Below, in pieces: positions 23,476-36,728 of a stretch of DNA of 64,000 nucleotides. The stretch comes from Warburgia ugandensis (taxonomy: Eukaryota > Streptophyta > Magnoliopsida > Canellales > Canellaceae): the NCBI GenBank assembly GCA_035236585.1, contig CP141126.1, forward strand, positions 13,963,001 through 14,027,000, given 5' to 3'. A model generated the notes under the pieces. The model had not been told where the DNA came from. It saw nothing but the letters and a program-made list of their open reading frames with translations, and did no database searches. How positions within the stretch are numbered: position 1 is the stretch's first letter; each line of letters begins with the position of its first letter. Position numbers and translations under genes: made by a program.

Positions 23476-24993
23476 ACCAGATTGAACCACATGCAATTAG
23501 CCCACACCACAACCAAGGTTTTTATAATACATTTTTTGTAATTCTTTTTGAAATGTCATGCCCTTATTTTGCAAAAATATTTAGAAAACAAATAGCAAAA
23601 AACATTTTTCATGAAAAGGCCCTTTTTAAAAACCTCGAGTGTCAATTTTCTTTTCTCAAAAATGATTATCGATGAAATGAGCGCTACATTTCCTATGTTT
23701 TTCAGATATTAGACATTTAACGCATGTCATTGCGAAGTGCCTGATAAACATAAGTTTTATAAATAAAAGAATAGGGAAGACTCTGTCTCCATCCCATCAC
23801 ATTCACAAACATGACTAAGTGTTTGAAAATCAAAATAAATGAAAACCAAAGAAACATCCACGACTTAAAATATACATGACAGAATCAATCCAGTCACAAT
23901 CACAGCCATACAACCACGACCTCAAGTTACATGTCTACATATCCAAAAAGTAAAGTCATATTAGATCAAAGTGTTACTTCAATCTAATATTTAAATTAAC
24001 TATAATGCAAACCTAGTTGATATACATGATTTGTTATCTTGAACTCTCTAACGCAGTCCTCTGCTTCATTTCCCCTGTTCTATTTCTTCAACCTAAGACA
24101 TTGTAAACAATTTATAATGTCTCAGCAAGTTTGCTCATGTGTAGGCAATTTTCACATCTATTTTACCAAGTTTTTAATTTAATTCTAAACAATACCTCAA
24201 ATAATTTTTCATGCAATTTCTAAAGAATAGAATGATCAAGTCAGGGATAAAATACATGATTTAAGCTGCATGCTAATCTCAGTTCATAATTTTATGCTAA
24301 AACATTTCAAATAGTGTCAATATAAAACATGCGCCACTTTAAATACATATTTTTCCAAATGATTGAATCATCATAATAATCTCAAGTAAATTACAATATA
24401 GAACATATCAAAAAATCACAAGCATAACTTGAGAACTATGTGAAAGATACAAATATAACTTAATAATTCCAATGCAATAAGATCCTCAATATTAAAGTAT
24501 TCATCGATTAAACCACAAATGTCAGCAATCCCAAATAGACAACATCATCACATGCACATATGCATCCCGGCAAACACATCAGCCTGTTCGACATGAGTAC
24601 TCATCTAAAGACCATCATCAGGCCCATCTATGAGGGTCACAAAATAGAAATTCTATAGCATACTATGCTCACGACCAGATCACTGAATCGTGCCTCTCCG
24701 GCATCTAGAGAATAGCCACCGTAGCCTCCACGGCGACTACGAATATGTCTCAAAAGGGTACCGTGACCACCTCCAATGGTTGTTCCTATCACAACAGTTG
24801 AAAAAAATGATACCACTTTAGACATGGATATCTACCATCTTTGGTGGTTAGAGGCCACCCCATATAACCTCTCAGCGTAGTGCCCACCAGGCTCATTAGC
24901 CTGAACCAATATATATCTCAATCTCAAATGATCTTAAATCATATAATATACATATCTCATGCAAAATCATATGTTTCTTTATCGCATCTCAAA

Positions 24994-24998
24994 ACATT
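24994..24998. repeat. Target-site duplication ACATT (left)
   Basis: The same five bases follow the element at 29561-29565. Confidence 0.7.
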
Positions 24999-27900
24999 TG
25001 TGACGACCCGGGTTTTTGAAAACATGATTTGTAAAGTATTTTGAAAGGCAGGGCCCTTAAGAGTGTAAAAAAATTTCGCAAAACAAAGCAGCAGAAATTC
25101 TTTTCTTTAGACCTTGTTTTGAAAACCCAAGTCACCACTTCATACATAACATAAGTACAATTTGTGTACAAAATAAAATTCCATTGAAGGAATATACTTT
25201 TATTAAACCCCAGGATCCATCCAGTGGTTCACAGTACAGCCAAATCTAGTACAATACTTGTCCAAATTACATAATCCAAAACTCAAGCTCACCATACAAT
25301 AAAACTCTCAACAAATAAAAATACATGTCTTCAAGGGTATACCTTGAAGATTATTCTCTTCAAGTCTTCTATAGTCTTCAGCTCCTAAGTTTCCTTCCCT
25401 AGATCTGAGATATTGCAACAAGTACAATATCTCAGCAAGCAATGCTTGGTAGGGGATTCAAGAAACATAATAATTGACAATGTAATTCCAATACTTCATA
25501 ATCTCATTATCCTCAAACATACTCTTTACTTTGTAAGTTATATATATCTATATACATACATACCCTTCATGGGTAAACCAGTTAAATTCGTAAAAATAGT
25601 CAAATATCATTCCCAACTAAGCTGATCAATTCTCTTCATTTTGAGAATTTAGTATTACAGCTAATCTCATACTGGAAATTTCCCTTCTTAGGAAACATTT
25701 GTAATATACAATTACCTAGCATTTCATAATGTTATAACATAAGGCATTTCACTATGCCTATTCCCATATGCATCATAGTGCAAAATAATCAGAAAAGTTG
25801 CTATGCTGTAGTCTGATCCGTACTATCGCTCTCGGATAACTGCCCTGTTCACCACTGATACCACGGTGGAAAATATTATGTCACTGCCTATATGGGGGGC
25901 AAGACTTTCACAGTGGTGGCCTTCCCATAATTGCCACCACCCGACTTTTAGCCTCTCATTAGGCAAGGTATCATCATATCATCAAATTTTAAGGAGCGGG
26001 TGGCCAAACCCTCATAACTCCTCTAACAATAGCATCCCCTAGGCTCATGCCTATTAAAACAAACTCATAAGCCTCCAAGCTTGTATGTAAAATAGATTTC
26101 ATATATATCATACCATATGTCTGTTTACTTAGGGCTAAAATATTTTCTAATTCCCTATTCACTTATAATTTAGTCCTTAACCATCTTATAGGTGTTTGGT
26201 TGGATCATAAGGTTTTCAAGAGATTTACTACAAGTATTATCATTACTCTTGTCAACATAAGATCATGAGTACAATCATGAATATCTCATGTAAATGCATT
26301 CATCAAATCCTTCTACCTTTAAGGATTGATCTCTTTTCCCCAATCTTCCATGATTCTGACTGATGTATGTAATCTGTACATCTATACATATTGTCAATAT
26401 ATAAATTATGAACAATCCTATTGATCACTAAATCTGATGTTTATAATGATCTTTAGATCATTCATATCTAAGTATTTTTCTATCTCTAAGTCTTTGTATG
26501 TTCATCTCCTTAATCTTGATCTTTCATAGATCCTTTGATTGACAATCTACACATGTTGATAAAGATCAAGGTCTTAGATCTTCTGTCATCTAGTCCTTTT
26601 TTTATCTAAGTTTAGTTCTTGGATCATCCCTATGGAGGATGATCTTGGTTTTCTTCCTTGAATCACCTTTGATCAAGGGTTTGGATTATCTAATCTAATG
26701 AACTATAACAAGTATACTACTAAACATACATACTAAGTACAATACAGTGTTCTTATTCTTATTGTTCTTGATCATCCAAGATCTAATGGATCTTATTTGA
26801 TCGTCCTTATCTTACTTACTGTTTTTATTAGGGTTATGTAATTTACTAACCTTTTATGCTCTTATTATTATTATTATTCAACCAGTTAGTGTCTTACTTG
26901 GTTGAAGATAATTTATTTCTTCCTATCATTAGACAACTCCTCCTTATTTCAGGATGACCAGTACTTACCAGTTAAAGTATGCTCAAAAAGTGGTTAATAC
27001 AACCCTCATGTAAGGAGGCGTTTAGACCTCTCTTACGTCAATGGGAGGTGAGGGAAAAGCACTTGGCTCTTGTATACCCCCTATAACCACAATGTTCAAA
27101 GTCCACTGGAGTGGTACTAGCTCAACCTTTGACAAGGTTCCTATGAGCTCTTTACCTGAAGTCCCTTCTCTAATTGATTTTAATTAATTTCCATGGATAT
27201 GCACGATGTCATCCATGGATGTTCATTATTTTCCTACTTTGGGCCAAGGAAATGATAAATCATTCCTTATATTGTCCTACTAACTATAGCCCTTATTAAG
27301 TCAAAATCATTCATTCATCTTAGTTGTCCATGAATTTCTATATTTCATTAGTTTACATTTTTGGTGATTTATGCTCCTTGTATCTTAACAATTGAATAAA
27401 ATTTGACAATAAGTAAATCATCAACTTGAAAGCATAAATCAAATATAAGTTTAACAACTATATACTAACATTCTTCCTATGAATGTAACTTAAGCTAGTG
27501 AAATAAAACTAACATGATCCTAAGTTATGAAACACATCTTCTATCATAATGAAATCAAGTTTAAATCCTAATTTACACTAACATGATCCTAAAATAATCA
27601 AATCTACTAACAAATTACTCATTTAGGGCATATCATACTAAAATTTAAAGATTACACTATCATGCTTTCTAACTTAGAACATAAATCACATTTACACTTC
27701 TATATCCAATAAAAGACAATTAAAATAATTTTATTAAGATTATTATAAACCTTTAAATATGATCCAACCATTAGATCTTAGGTGTTTTCCTTTAGATTAA
27801 GGGTTTTAATTACCTTTAGGGCTTTTAATCCATTAAGATCCAAAAATCATATCCACTTGATTTTGTCACATTTCCTCCATGATCTAACTGGATTCCATCA

Positions 27901-29560
27901 TAATATCATCCCTTTAATCCATCCCAAGGATCTGATCATACTTGATCTCATTGATCAAGTGGGTCCCTTTGTATTTTTTTATTTTTTTTATTTTAGGGTT
28001 TTTCTACCATAAAGGGTAGATCCCCTATTTTATCCAAGATCTGTCCAAATTAACCATAGATATTACTTTATTACATTATTATATCATTGGTAAAATAAAT
28101 TTCCAAGATCTGATCACCTCAGATCTTGAAGATCTTAGAAATTGGAAACTTATTTCCAAAATACAGAAAAATACATAAATAAATTTTAGAAATATTATGA
28201 ATTCATTAGAAACTAGACATTACAAGCTTTCCATATCTTCTTTCGGATCTCAATTTGGAGTTCATATGACTCCACAATCTTAAATTGAAGTTTTCAGCCA
28301 TTCCTAGGGTCCAGATTTGATCTAGGCCCACCAGAATTAATCTCTCTCAATTTAGGGTCCAAAACTACTCAGATCTTTTTGAAACTGCTACCCTAGGGGT
28401 TTTGGACCATTCTGGATTGATTGGTGGAGTCATATTTTTCATTTGAGCACTCCATCATCATGAATTAAGGGTTCTATTGTTTCCTTAATTTTTACCTTTT
28501 AATTACCAAAATTAATTACAGTAAAATAAAAATTACATAAAACAATACTAAACATATATGAAAAGGATTTCCACTTACTTGATTGGAGAGAAAACTTCAT
28601 TTATATGCCCAATTTAAAAAAATACCTTGTTGATGAAGATATAGCCTAAAATCCACCTTTCTTGCAAATACCGTTGTTTGAACCGTTGGATCTTGAAATT
28701 TCTTTAGGGGTTTTGTAGAATAGATGTGTTGGGATGTTTTGGACGGTGGAATTGATCAAATTAGATCTAGAATAGAGTGCGTAATTGAATTTAGGTCTCT
28801 TGTTCTAATCTAAAAAGAAAAACAAGTTGGAAAGAGATCTAACTCTTGGAAATTTTGGGGTTTTGGAGAGGGATTCTAGATCTAATTTTTCAAGGAGATT
28901 GAAGATAATTTCGTGGGGATTTTATGAGGATTTTTGGGGTTGTATTTATAGGCATTTTGGGTCTTTTTCCACGATTATAATATGTTTTTTTTTTTAATAT
29001 AAAATGACATGAAAGTCTTCAATGCTCCCATGCCTAACTTTTCTTCCCCATGACTAGCTGATCTTTGTTGACCCATGTTTCACATGGGCTGCTGATCAAA
29101 TTGGTTGTTGGGGACGTGGTGGTCCCCCTATGGGCCCCACATGGTGTAAAAAGTCTGTTTTGCCCTTTATGTATAAAACTTTGGGTTTTATTCCCATGAT
29201 CTTGGATTTGAGTGTACTTAGTGGCGTTGGATTCGTATTTCTCAGTACATTCTAAATTTTGATGTTTCATATTTTGATTTTTTTGGAATATTTTGATTTT
29301 TGGGTAAAATTACTATTTTACCCATTTTGTCCAAAAAAATAAAAAACTTAAGGATTTCTCATCCGAATTCGAAATTTGTCGTGCTTACAATCATTTTGAA
29401 GGGTTTGCTGAGTTTAATTTCAATTTTACATATCTTATTATTTGATTATACTTTTATAAAAAGTATATTTTAAATAACCCTAATATTTCAGCCCGAAATA
29501 TCTGAAACTCAAACTTTATTGATTTTTCTCAATCAATTTACAAAAATTGGGGTTATTACA
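24999..29560. mobile_element. 4.56-kb LTR-type insertion, probably a giant solo LTR
   Basis: It begins TGTGACGACCCGGG and ends GGGGTTATTACA (TG...CA), and is flanked by ACATT on both sides. The termini resemble plant Ty3/gypsy LTR ends (TGTAATAACCCC and GGTCGTCACA when read on the minus strand). By eye I found neither a second copy of either terminus inside nor any gag/pol similarity. A single very long LTR left by LTR-LTR recombination is therefore the simplest reading; a coding-free large retrotransposon derivative is the alternative. It sits inside an older relative. Confidence 0.6.
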
Positions 29561-31323
29561 ACATTGAATTGATGCATTTCAAATATCAGCATTTCTTTCA
29601 TAAAAACTCTACTACATGTAATGAACAACATCATTTTCATCTTTCATATAAAAGCATACATCATAGCTATGAAGATACATATATATATAGCTCACATACC
29701 CCATTTGCAAACATTACACTCTTTACAAGCTTAAAACAAAGTAACATGATGAAGTGTAAGTTTCATGGTAGTCAAGTAATCTGAAATAGAAAACATGATA
29801 AACTAAGATTTGATTATTTAGTATCTCAATGAAAAATAGATGTTAAAACCACCTACCTCTTAAGCAAAATTTTCAGTTTGGCTACGTTCCTTCTTCAACT
29901 CAACTTATAGGTTAATCTCCTCTGTTGATGTTTCAGAGATCTTGTTAATGTTGAATCATATATAATTGAGTACATAAAAATTTTGTTTTAATCAAAGTCT
30001 GATGGTTTAGGTTATCATAAACCGCTTAACTTTTTACTGACCATCTATTCCATAGAGGAATACATGATCAGGTAGGTCCTAGATCCATCATCCATTTACC
30101 AATTAGTGATTCATAGTTTTAGATTTGCACTTACTTCACTTAACCCCATTGATAAACAATTCTAAATCCTAAGGTTTAATCCAATAAATCATGGTAAACT
30201 GACTTAGGATTTCAAGGTTTAATCCTTATCCTCATCTCTCTTTTAATGATTTTTAAATATAGTATTATGATCTAACTTTTAAGAATGATTGCCTAGGATG
30301 GAAGTATGTATCATCTGAACACCGTTCAAAATCATTGGGGAAAAATTCGATCCATCAAAGGCTCTGATTTGTTTAGGACCATTGGTCAAAAGTCATAGAT
30401 ATCTAAATTTAGGGTTTTACCACAAGATTAAATGGTCAGATCAACCTTTTAAAGAGGATCCAACAACTAAGCTTGGTTGAAAGGGGTCAAATCTATCTTT
30501 TACAGTTGAAACGAAGAGCAAAACCTATTAGGAGAATCAGATCTACCTCCTATAGACTATCCAACAGCTAGGGTTTATTGTCAGTCTTTGTCTATAATCA
30601 CAAACGAGATTGACAGCTAGATTCTTTATGGATCGAGGTTCAGGGGTCGGATCACCATTGTCTGAGCTCTGATCAGACGATCAGAACCTCAAACAGGTTG
30701 ACCAACGACCCAATTGATCTCTATCCACTAAATAAGGACAAGATCAATGGCTAGATCATCCATGGACAGGGGTTCAAATGTTGGATCATTCCTGTCCGAA
30801 CTCCAATCGGATGATCGAAACCTCAGACAAGTAGATCAGCACTCCTACGATGCTATTCATCAATCCTAAATCAAGCAATTTGAGTTCAAATCAAGCTAAT
30901 CTAAGGTTTGATAATGTTTTTCAACAAAACAATTGAAATCTGCATGTAAATCAATCTAAAACCCTAGATCTAGCATAAAACAGCATGAATCTACTAAAAA
31001 CATGGAATTCACGAGTTGGGTTTTGGAATTCCTACCTCACATTGGGTCTCTAGCCTTCCTCCCTGAATGTATTTGTCTGATCGATCATCATTTTTCGACA
31101 ATGATCTCCAAGTTCGTCATGCGTCAGTCTCTTCTCCGATTGACCAACAACAACCACTTGAAACGCTCAATAAACATAGGGTTTTAGTTCAACTCATCAT
31201 GTAGAGTAAGATGATTAGCTCGGATCATCAATCCGAGTCATCATCTTCTCCAATGACGACTGCAAAATTCAGCAAACTCATAACCCTAACCCCTTTCTCA
31301 CCTGCACCCCTGCCTCCTATGGC

Positions 31324-31325
<2 letters not shown>

Positions 31326-31402
<77 letters not shown>
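31326..31402. repeat. (CT)n microsatellite
   Basis: About 38 CT units. Overlapping open stretches (Ser-Leu or Arg-Glu repeats) are products of this tract. Confidence 0.97.
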
Positions 31403-31404
<2 letters not shown>

Positions 31405-31989
31405 AGTGCACCAGGTTTTTCCTATCTCCATTCCTTTCACATTTTCCTTCTCTCCTTCTCTCTTCTCCTCCCTCTTCTCCTTCTCTCTTCCCCTACTTCA
31501 TGGCATCGGGTATCAATTACGGCCCCCTTTGTTTAAGGCCTTTTGTCTCTCTTTTTTTCTATATTATTTTTACCAAAATGTCCCTCATATTCAAACATTC
31601 ATATCTCCTCCATCCGATCTCCAATATCTATAAATTTGGTGTCGTTTGAATCGCCTTTCCGAGTATAAGCCAAATATGAAGGTATTTGGTCTAATTTGAT
31701 GTCTTTCAAAAGATAATTTCAGTGAAACCTAAATATGAAGATTCTTCCATTTATATTCATCAAAATTAATTTATAATCCTTAAAAATAGAATTTAAAATT
31801 TAGGATAGTTACAATTATTGCTTAACAAAACAAATGTTTAGAAAATTGAGGAGTGCTAAATTTAGAATAAGATACCAGAAAGTTTCTTTATGTCCTTACA
31901 TGAAACCCTAGTGATACCCTCAATGAGTTGAAGGGGGATTCACTTGAATAAGATTCGATTAAATTTTTATGTTCAATGGAAATGCATTA

Positions 31990-34290
31990 AAATGGCAAAG
32001 AAAACAAAGAACAACATGGGTTCCTTGAGGGTTGATCATTGTGAATGAATGCATTGCTTCTTTGGCCTCTTCTAGGGAAGGTGTGATAATCTACAAGCTC
32101 AACCTTCAGAAGGCATATGATAGGATGGACTGGATTTTCCCAACAAGATCATGAACGAGTTGGGTTTCTTTGATATATGGAGAGGGTGGATCGAATAGTG
32201 TGTTACTTCGGTGAATTGTTTATTCTTTTCAATGGAGTGGCTCACAATATCTTTAAGGGCTCTAAAGGCCTTAGGTAAGGAGAGATGCCATCTCTCCACT
32301 CCTCTTTATAAATGTTATTGAGGACTTTAACAAGCTAATGAAGAAGGAGAGTCATATTACAATCTTCAAGGGTGTCAATATTGATAGTTCAAACTTCAAA
32401 CTATTCCACCATTATGCAGATGACATGATTATCCTCCTTCATGCATGGAACCTTAAATCTATTATCAGCATTTTTGAAGCAATTTTGATCCAAAGAATTA
32501 GTTTCTGAAAATCTTTAGTCTTGGACATCAAGCTCAACTCTTCTACCATGATTGACATTTCTTCAATTTTGAGATATTACCTCAAGGCCTTATGGCCTTC
32601 TAATGTGCATTGGCAACCCATCCATGGATTCTCAAAACTACATCATGGAGAGATTTGAGAACAAGCTAGCCTCATCGTAGAGAAGTTTACTATCTTTGGA
32701 GACAGCTTGACCTTTATTAATAGTGTGGCTAGCACTATCTCCATGTACTCTTTCTCGCTAAGCAAAAATTATTGCAAACTCAAAGCTACTTAGAGAATTT
32801 TTCTGGCAAGTGATGGTGATAGGAGGAAAAAGATTCACCTCATCCATTGTAACTTGTATTGCAAACCAAAATCTATGGGAGGAATGAGAATTTGGAAAAT
32901 AGATTAGTTTAATGAACTGCTATTAGCTAAATGGTATTAGGGATTTGGCAAGTTGAGATCATCAATGTGGATAGAAGTCATTCCAAGGAAATATGGGCAA
33001 CACGCAAATGAGTGGTGTCTAAGGATAGCACTAGCTCTTTTAGATTTTTGGCTTGGAGAGACATTTCTAAAATGAATAAAAAGGTTTGGTCAGAGTGTAG
33101 ATTCAATGTGAGAAATGGGACATTTGTGAGGTTTTGGCAAGCTTTATGGATTGAGAAGGAAAAGCTAAAAGATAGATTGCTAAGATATTTCAACAAGGAA
33201 AGATGGTAACATTTGTATATTCAATAATCAAAGTGATGAAGGGTCTGAGTAAAACTTCCATTTCAAATGATTAATTAAAGTTTTAGAAGAACGAGACTTT
33301 AAAATCCTTATCAATCTCATTGACGAGGTCAGACTCTTGGAGAAAAGCCAGGACAAACTTATTTTGGTCCATAATTTAAGCTCAATTTCTCAATCAGGAT
33401 TGAGTATAGTACTTATGATGTCATTCAAAATCTTGAGTTTCATCATGGTGTAGTGTGGTGGAAACATATCTCACCAATTGTCAGTGCTTCTTTTTTTTTT
33501 AATTGTGTTGGGAAAAGTCCTTTCTATGGAACAACTTAGAGGAGAGGTAGAACTTGGCACCCAAATGCATGCTTGGTGTTGGTGATAGAGAATATATTGG
33601 CCACATGCTTTTGTGTTGCAAGGAGACTAGTAAAATTTGGGGCGACATGCTTTATTAATTGTCGGCCTACCAAGGACTTAGTAGATCTTTTCTTGCAATG
33701 TACCCCATGCCCATATTGAAGAGGATGAAACAATTTTCAAAAATTATTCCTTTATCTTTTTTTATGGTTGATATGGAAAGAGCAAAACAATCATATTTTC
33801 ATAAACAAGACTATTCAAGCAAGGTTAGTTCAAAGAATTAAAAGGATGATAGCTTTCTAGGTCTCTAAATAAGTGCAATTCTAAGACCACCCACTAGACC
33901 AAATTATCCAAAATAGTTAAGTAATGGCTCATGGTACCTTGCAAAAATAAGGTCACATACCATTTGAACTCTTCCTATAAAGGTTTAGCTTAAATTCAAT
34001 TTTAATGGATCAGCTATTGGCATTCAAGGAGCAACAAGCACTGTTAGGGTGGTTGGGGTTCTTAAGAGAATAAATTGATTGAGTTTGCTACTAAAGCAAA
34101 TGATGATTTTGCACTTGACGTAGATATTCATGTAAAGAGGCTTATTATATTGCAGCCCTATTGGATATAAAACAAATTATTGTAGAGGGAGACTCAAAGG
34201 CAATGATTTGTTGCCTTAGTAGGAGGGGAAGCCGCCATAGAGCATAAAGATACTTGCAATCTTATTGAGGCGCTCATATCCAAATACATT
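31990..34290 (+). pseudogene. Decayed L1-type LINE ORF2 (RT, zf-RVT, RNase H)
   Basis: Collinear remnants in several frames. Near 32040-32140: VNECIASLASSREGVIIYKL followed by NLQKAYDRMDW (RT). Near 32413: YADDMIILLHAW with the catalytic YADD. Near 32820-32940: RKKIHLIHCNLYCKPKSMGG. Near 33020-33200: FRFLAWRDISKMNKKVWSEC, then NGTFVRFWQALW. Near 33760: WKEQNNHIF. Near 34140-34230: an RNase H piece IIVEGDSKAMICCL. Such elements encode endonuclease and reverse transcriptase for target-primed reverse transcription. Stops and frameshifts throughout make it inactive, and the endonuclease domain was not found. Confidence 0.85.
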
Positions 34291-35643
34291 TCACATTTTG
34301 CCATATCCTAAGATTGACTAATGAGATCAGAGACACTCCTACCAAATGAGAGCAAATGCATGGATGTTGCATTACACTCAATTAATAGGATCTTTCTTTC
34401 ACCTCCATTGACCAGTTGCAAGCATCTTCAGCAAGACCCTAGGATACCTATGGCTCCCTTTTGTTTTATGCTTGCTTTCATAGTTTTCATCCCTCGCATA
34501 GGAGGGCTCTGCTGGTCATAGCTTATTCGTATGAACTATTTATGACCATCTTGATCCTATGTAAGTTCCTTTTTTGAAAAAAAAAATATCTCTCCAACAT
34601 TCAAAAAAAAAATCAAAGAAGAAACAAACAACAACAGGCCCCACACCCTAAAGTCATGAGCTATCAATGAGTTTGAGAGATCTCATTACCCCCTAACATA
34701 ATCAAACATCAATAAAAATAGGAAAGGAGGAATATTGTCCCTCCAAATAGTATTACAAAAAGAGTTAGAGACATGAAGATATGATCCCCATATAAGAGTT
34801 AAGACCATTGTAATTCATTCCAAAGTACTATCCTTTTGATTAAAATTTCTAATTCAATGCCTAAGCTATTTCAACCAATGTTGGTGTGATTCCAAGAGCC
34901 AATGAGAATGAATAATGTAAAGATGAGTCCAAACTAGGCTCCCTAATGGAATGTTTAACTAACCTATTCCTGATCAATTGAGCATGAAGAAATTAATGAT
35001 ACTTCTTTACCTTTTGAGATCTTCTCTTGAAGCAGTGGCACAAGATATTTGGTCTCCATCCGAACCTAATTGCTTAAGCTAGTAGTTATAAGAACTTTCA
35101 GATGGCTGATAAAATCAATGTTTATGGAAGTGTCTGACTAATTGTATCCACTCTTTTTATGATGTGAGTGTGATCTTTTTTGAGCACTCAATCGATGTTG
35201 AGGACACATCTTCACTAAAAATAATAAGTATTATTATAGATGATCCAATTTGTATACTTCTCGAAAGGCAAATGATAATAAACTTACTTCTTTCTTTTTA
35301 TGTTTACTTATTCTTATTTTGATATTGAAATTTGTCATTAAATAGTTTTGTCCATGGTTCTCATTGTAAATTTTGAACTCTTAATTCCTAAGAAGCTATG
35401 ACTACATAAGTGTCAAAAGTCATAAAGGAGGGAAACATTTTTTTATCACTTCTATTAAGGATGTTGCACCAAAACACTCAAACAAAGTGCTCAAAACCCC
35501 ACTTGGATTATTCAACCTCTTCATCTCATTTCTCTTACATTTGATATCTCCTAACCAAAAATCATAAGGTTTGGTTGATTATAGCATTTTAAATAAAGAA
35601 GTCCTTTTGCTAGTTGAATTTATGCCATTATTAATGGATGATA
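34290..35643. other. Intergenic region, no supported gene
   Basis: It probably includes the 3' end of the preceding LINE (A-rich tract near 34580-34610). Nothing else is recognised. Confidence 0.45.
35639..35643. repeat. Target-site duplication TGATA (left)
   Basis: The same bases occur at 36897-36901 immediately after the right LTR. Confidence 0.65.
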
Positions 35644-35834
35644 TGTAATAGCCGGGAGGCCCACCCAGTAACAATATTGTCCGCTTTCCACTAGCGGTGC
35701 CCATACACCGCCAGCAGTCACGGCTTTGTTCTTACCTAGTTGCCCAGGTAAAACATGTCGTTACTGGTAGAGTCACCCCGTACTCTTATTAGTACCCACA
35801 ACTCCTCCCCCTAGCTATGTGGGACTAACTCTCA
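35644..35834 (-). repeat. TRIM LTR, inverted copy
   Basis: The reverse complement begins TGAGAGTTAGTCCCACATAG and ends GGCTATTACA; 191 bp. It is followed (35835-35920) by inverted internal sequence with the complement of GAGGTGAACCGTTGCCGTCG. Confidence 0.85.
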
Positions 35835-36018
35835 GTATCTCCCGCCTTCGTCCCTCAACCTATCTTGGGGCATCCCCCTCAAGGCATCTTGGCGACGGCA
35901 ACGGTTCACCTCCAAGATACCTTGAGGGTTGGCCAAGATGCCTTGAGGGGTGTATGGGTGCCCCAAGATAGGTTGAGGTTGCCCAAGATAGGTTAAGGGA
36001 ACGAAGGCGGGGAGGTAC

Positions 36019-36187
36019 TGAGAGTTAGTCCCACATCGCCTGGGGAGGGGAAACTAGGCTATTGATAAGAGTGCTGAGGACTTTCCTTACAACGACCAGT
36101 TTTCCCCTAAGGGGGAAGAGCAAAACCGTGCAAGCTAAGCTCAAAGCGGATAATGTTGTTGTAGTGTGGGGCCCTTGAGCTGTTACA
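36019..36187 (+). repeat. TRIM LTR 1
   Basis: TGAGAGTTAGTCCCACATCG to GAGCTGTTACA, 169 bp, with primer-binding site at 36189-36200. Confidence 0.85.
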
Positions 36188-36188
36188 A

Positions 36189-36200
36189 TGGTATCAGAGC
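36189..36200 (+). other. Retrotransposon primer-binding site (initiator tRNA-Met type)
   Basis: TGGTATCAGAGC one base after the LTR end; complementary to the 3' end of plant initiator tRNA-Met. Confidence 0.85.
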
Positions 36201-36362
36201 TAGTCCCCTCATGGTGGGGAGGGCTAGCCGCACGTGAGCGTTCGCGTGGCAACACGCGGGGATGAGTATCCCTAAAGGGGGAGAGGTGAACCAGTTGTTG
36301 TTTGCTAAGATACCTTGAGGGGGACACCCCAAGATAGGTTGAGGGACGAAGGCGCAAGGTAC

Positions 36363-36553
36363 CGAGAGTTAGTCCCATATCGCTAGGGGAGGAGTTGTGG
36401 GCTGTTGATAAGAGTCCGAGGTGACTCTACCAATAACGATGTATTTTACTTGAGCAATTGGGTAAGAACAAAGTCGTGACTGTTGGCGGTGTATGGGCAC
36501 CGTCAATGGAAAGCGGACAATATTGTTACTGGGTGGGCCTCCTGGCTGTTTCA
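36363..36553 (+). repeat. TRIM LTR 2
   Basis: CGAGAGTTAGTCCCATATCG to GGCTGTTTCA, 191 bp. The terminal TG has become CG. Confidence 0.85.
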
Positions 36554-36554
36554 A

Positions 36555-36566
36555 TGGTATCAGAGC
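36555..36566 (+). other. Retrotransposon primer-binding site (initiator tRNA-Met type)
   Basis: A second TGGTATCAGAGC, directly after TRIM LTR 2. Confidence 0.85.
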
Positions 36567-36728
36567 CTAACCCCAACCCTATGGTGGGTGGCTAACCGCA
36601 CGTGGGCGCTCACATAGAAACATGCGGGAACGTGTGTCCCCTAAGGAGGAGAGGTGAACCGTTACTGTCGCCAAGATATCTTGAGGGAAACACCCCAAGA
36701 TAGGTTGAGGGACGAAGGCGGGAGATAC

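Larger units (their letters stand above)
23512..31813. mobile_element. Old long LTR-type element, interrupted by 24999-29565
   Basis: Net length is about 3.7 kb. Its left part (23512-24998) is diverged but collinear with the younger insertion. GGTTTTT, GCCCTTA-type and ATAATGTCTCAGCAAG-like blocks, and the CCACC-rich block at 24700-24900, have counterparts at 25010-25100, 25430 and 25850-26040. The right part (29566-31813) ends near GTTACA. No gag or pol is found in it. Its outer ends are inferred from collinearity, not from a target duplication. Confidence 0.45.

Noticed and set aside
31211-31633. 140-codon open frame rich in Ser-Leu repeats, and its Arg-Glu antisense
   Set aside because: Produced by the CT microsatellite; no domain on either side.
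36025-36554. 117- and 61-codon minus-strand frames
   Set aside because: They lie entirely within TRIM LTR and internal sequence, which is non-coding.
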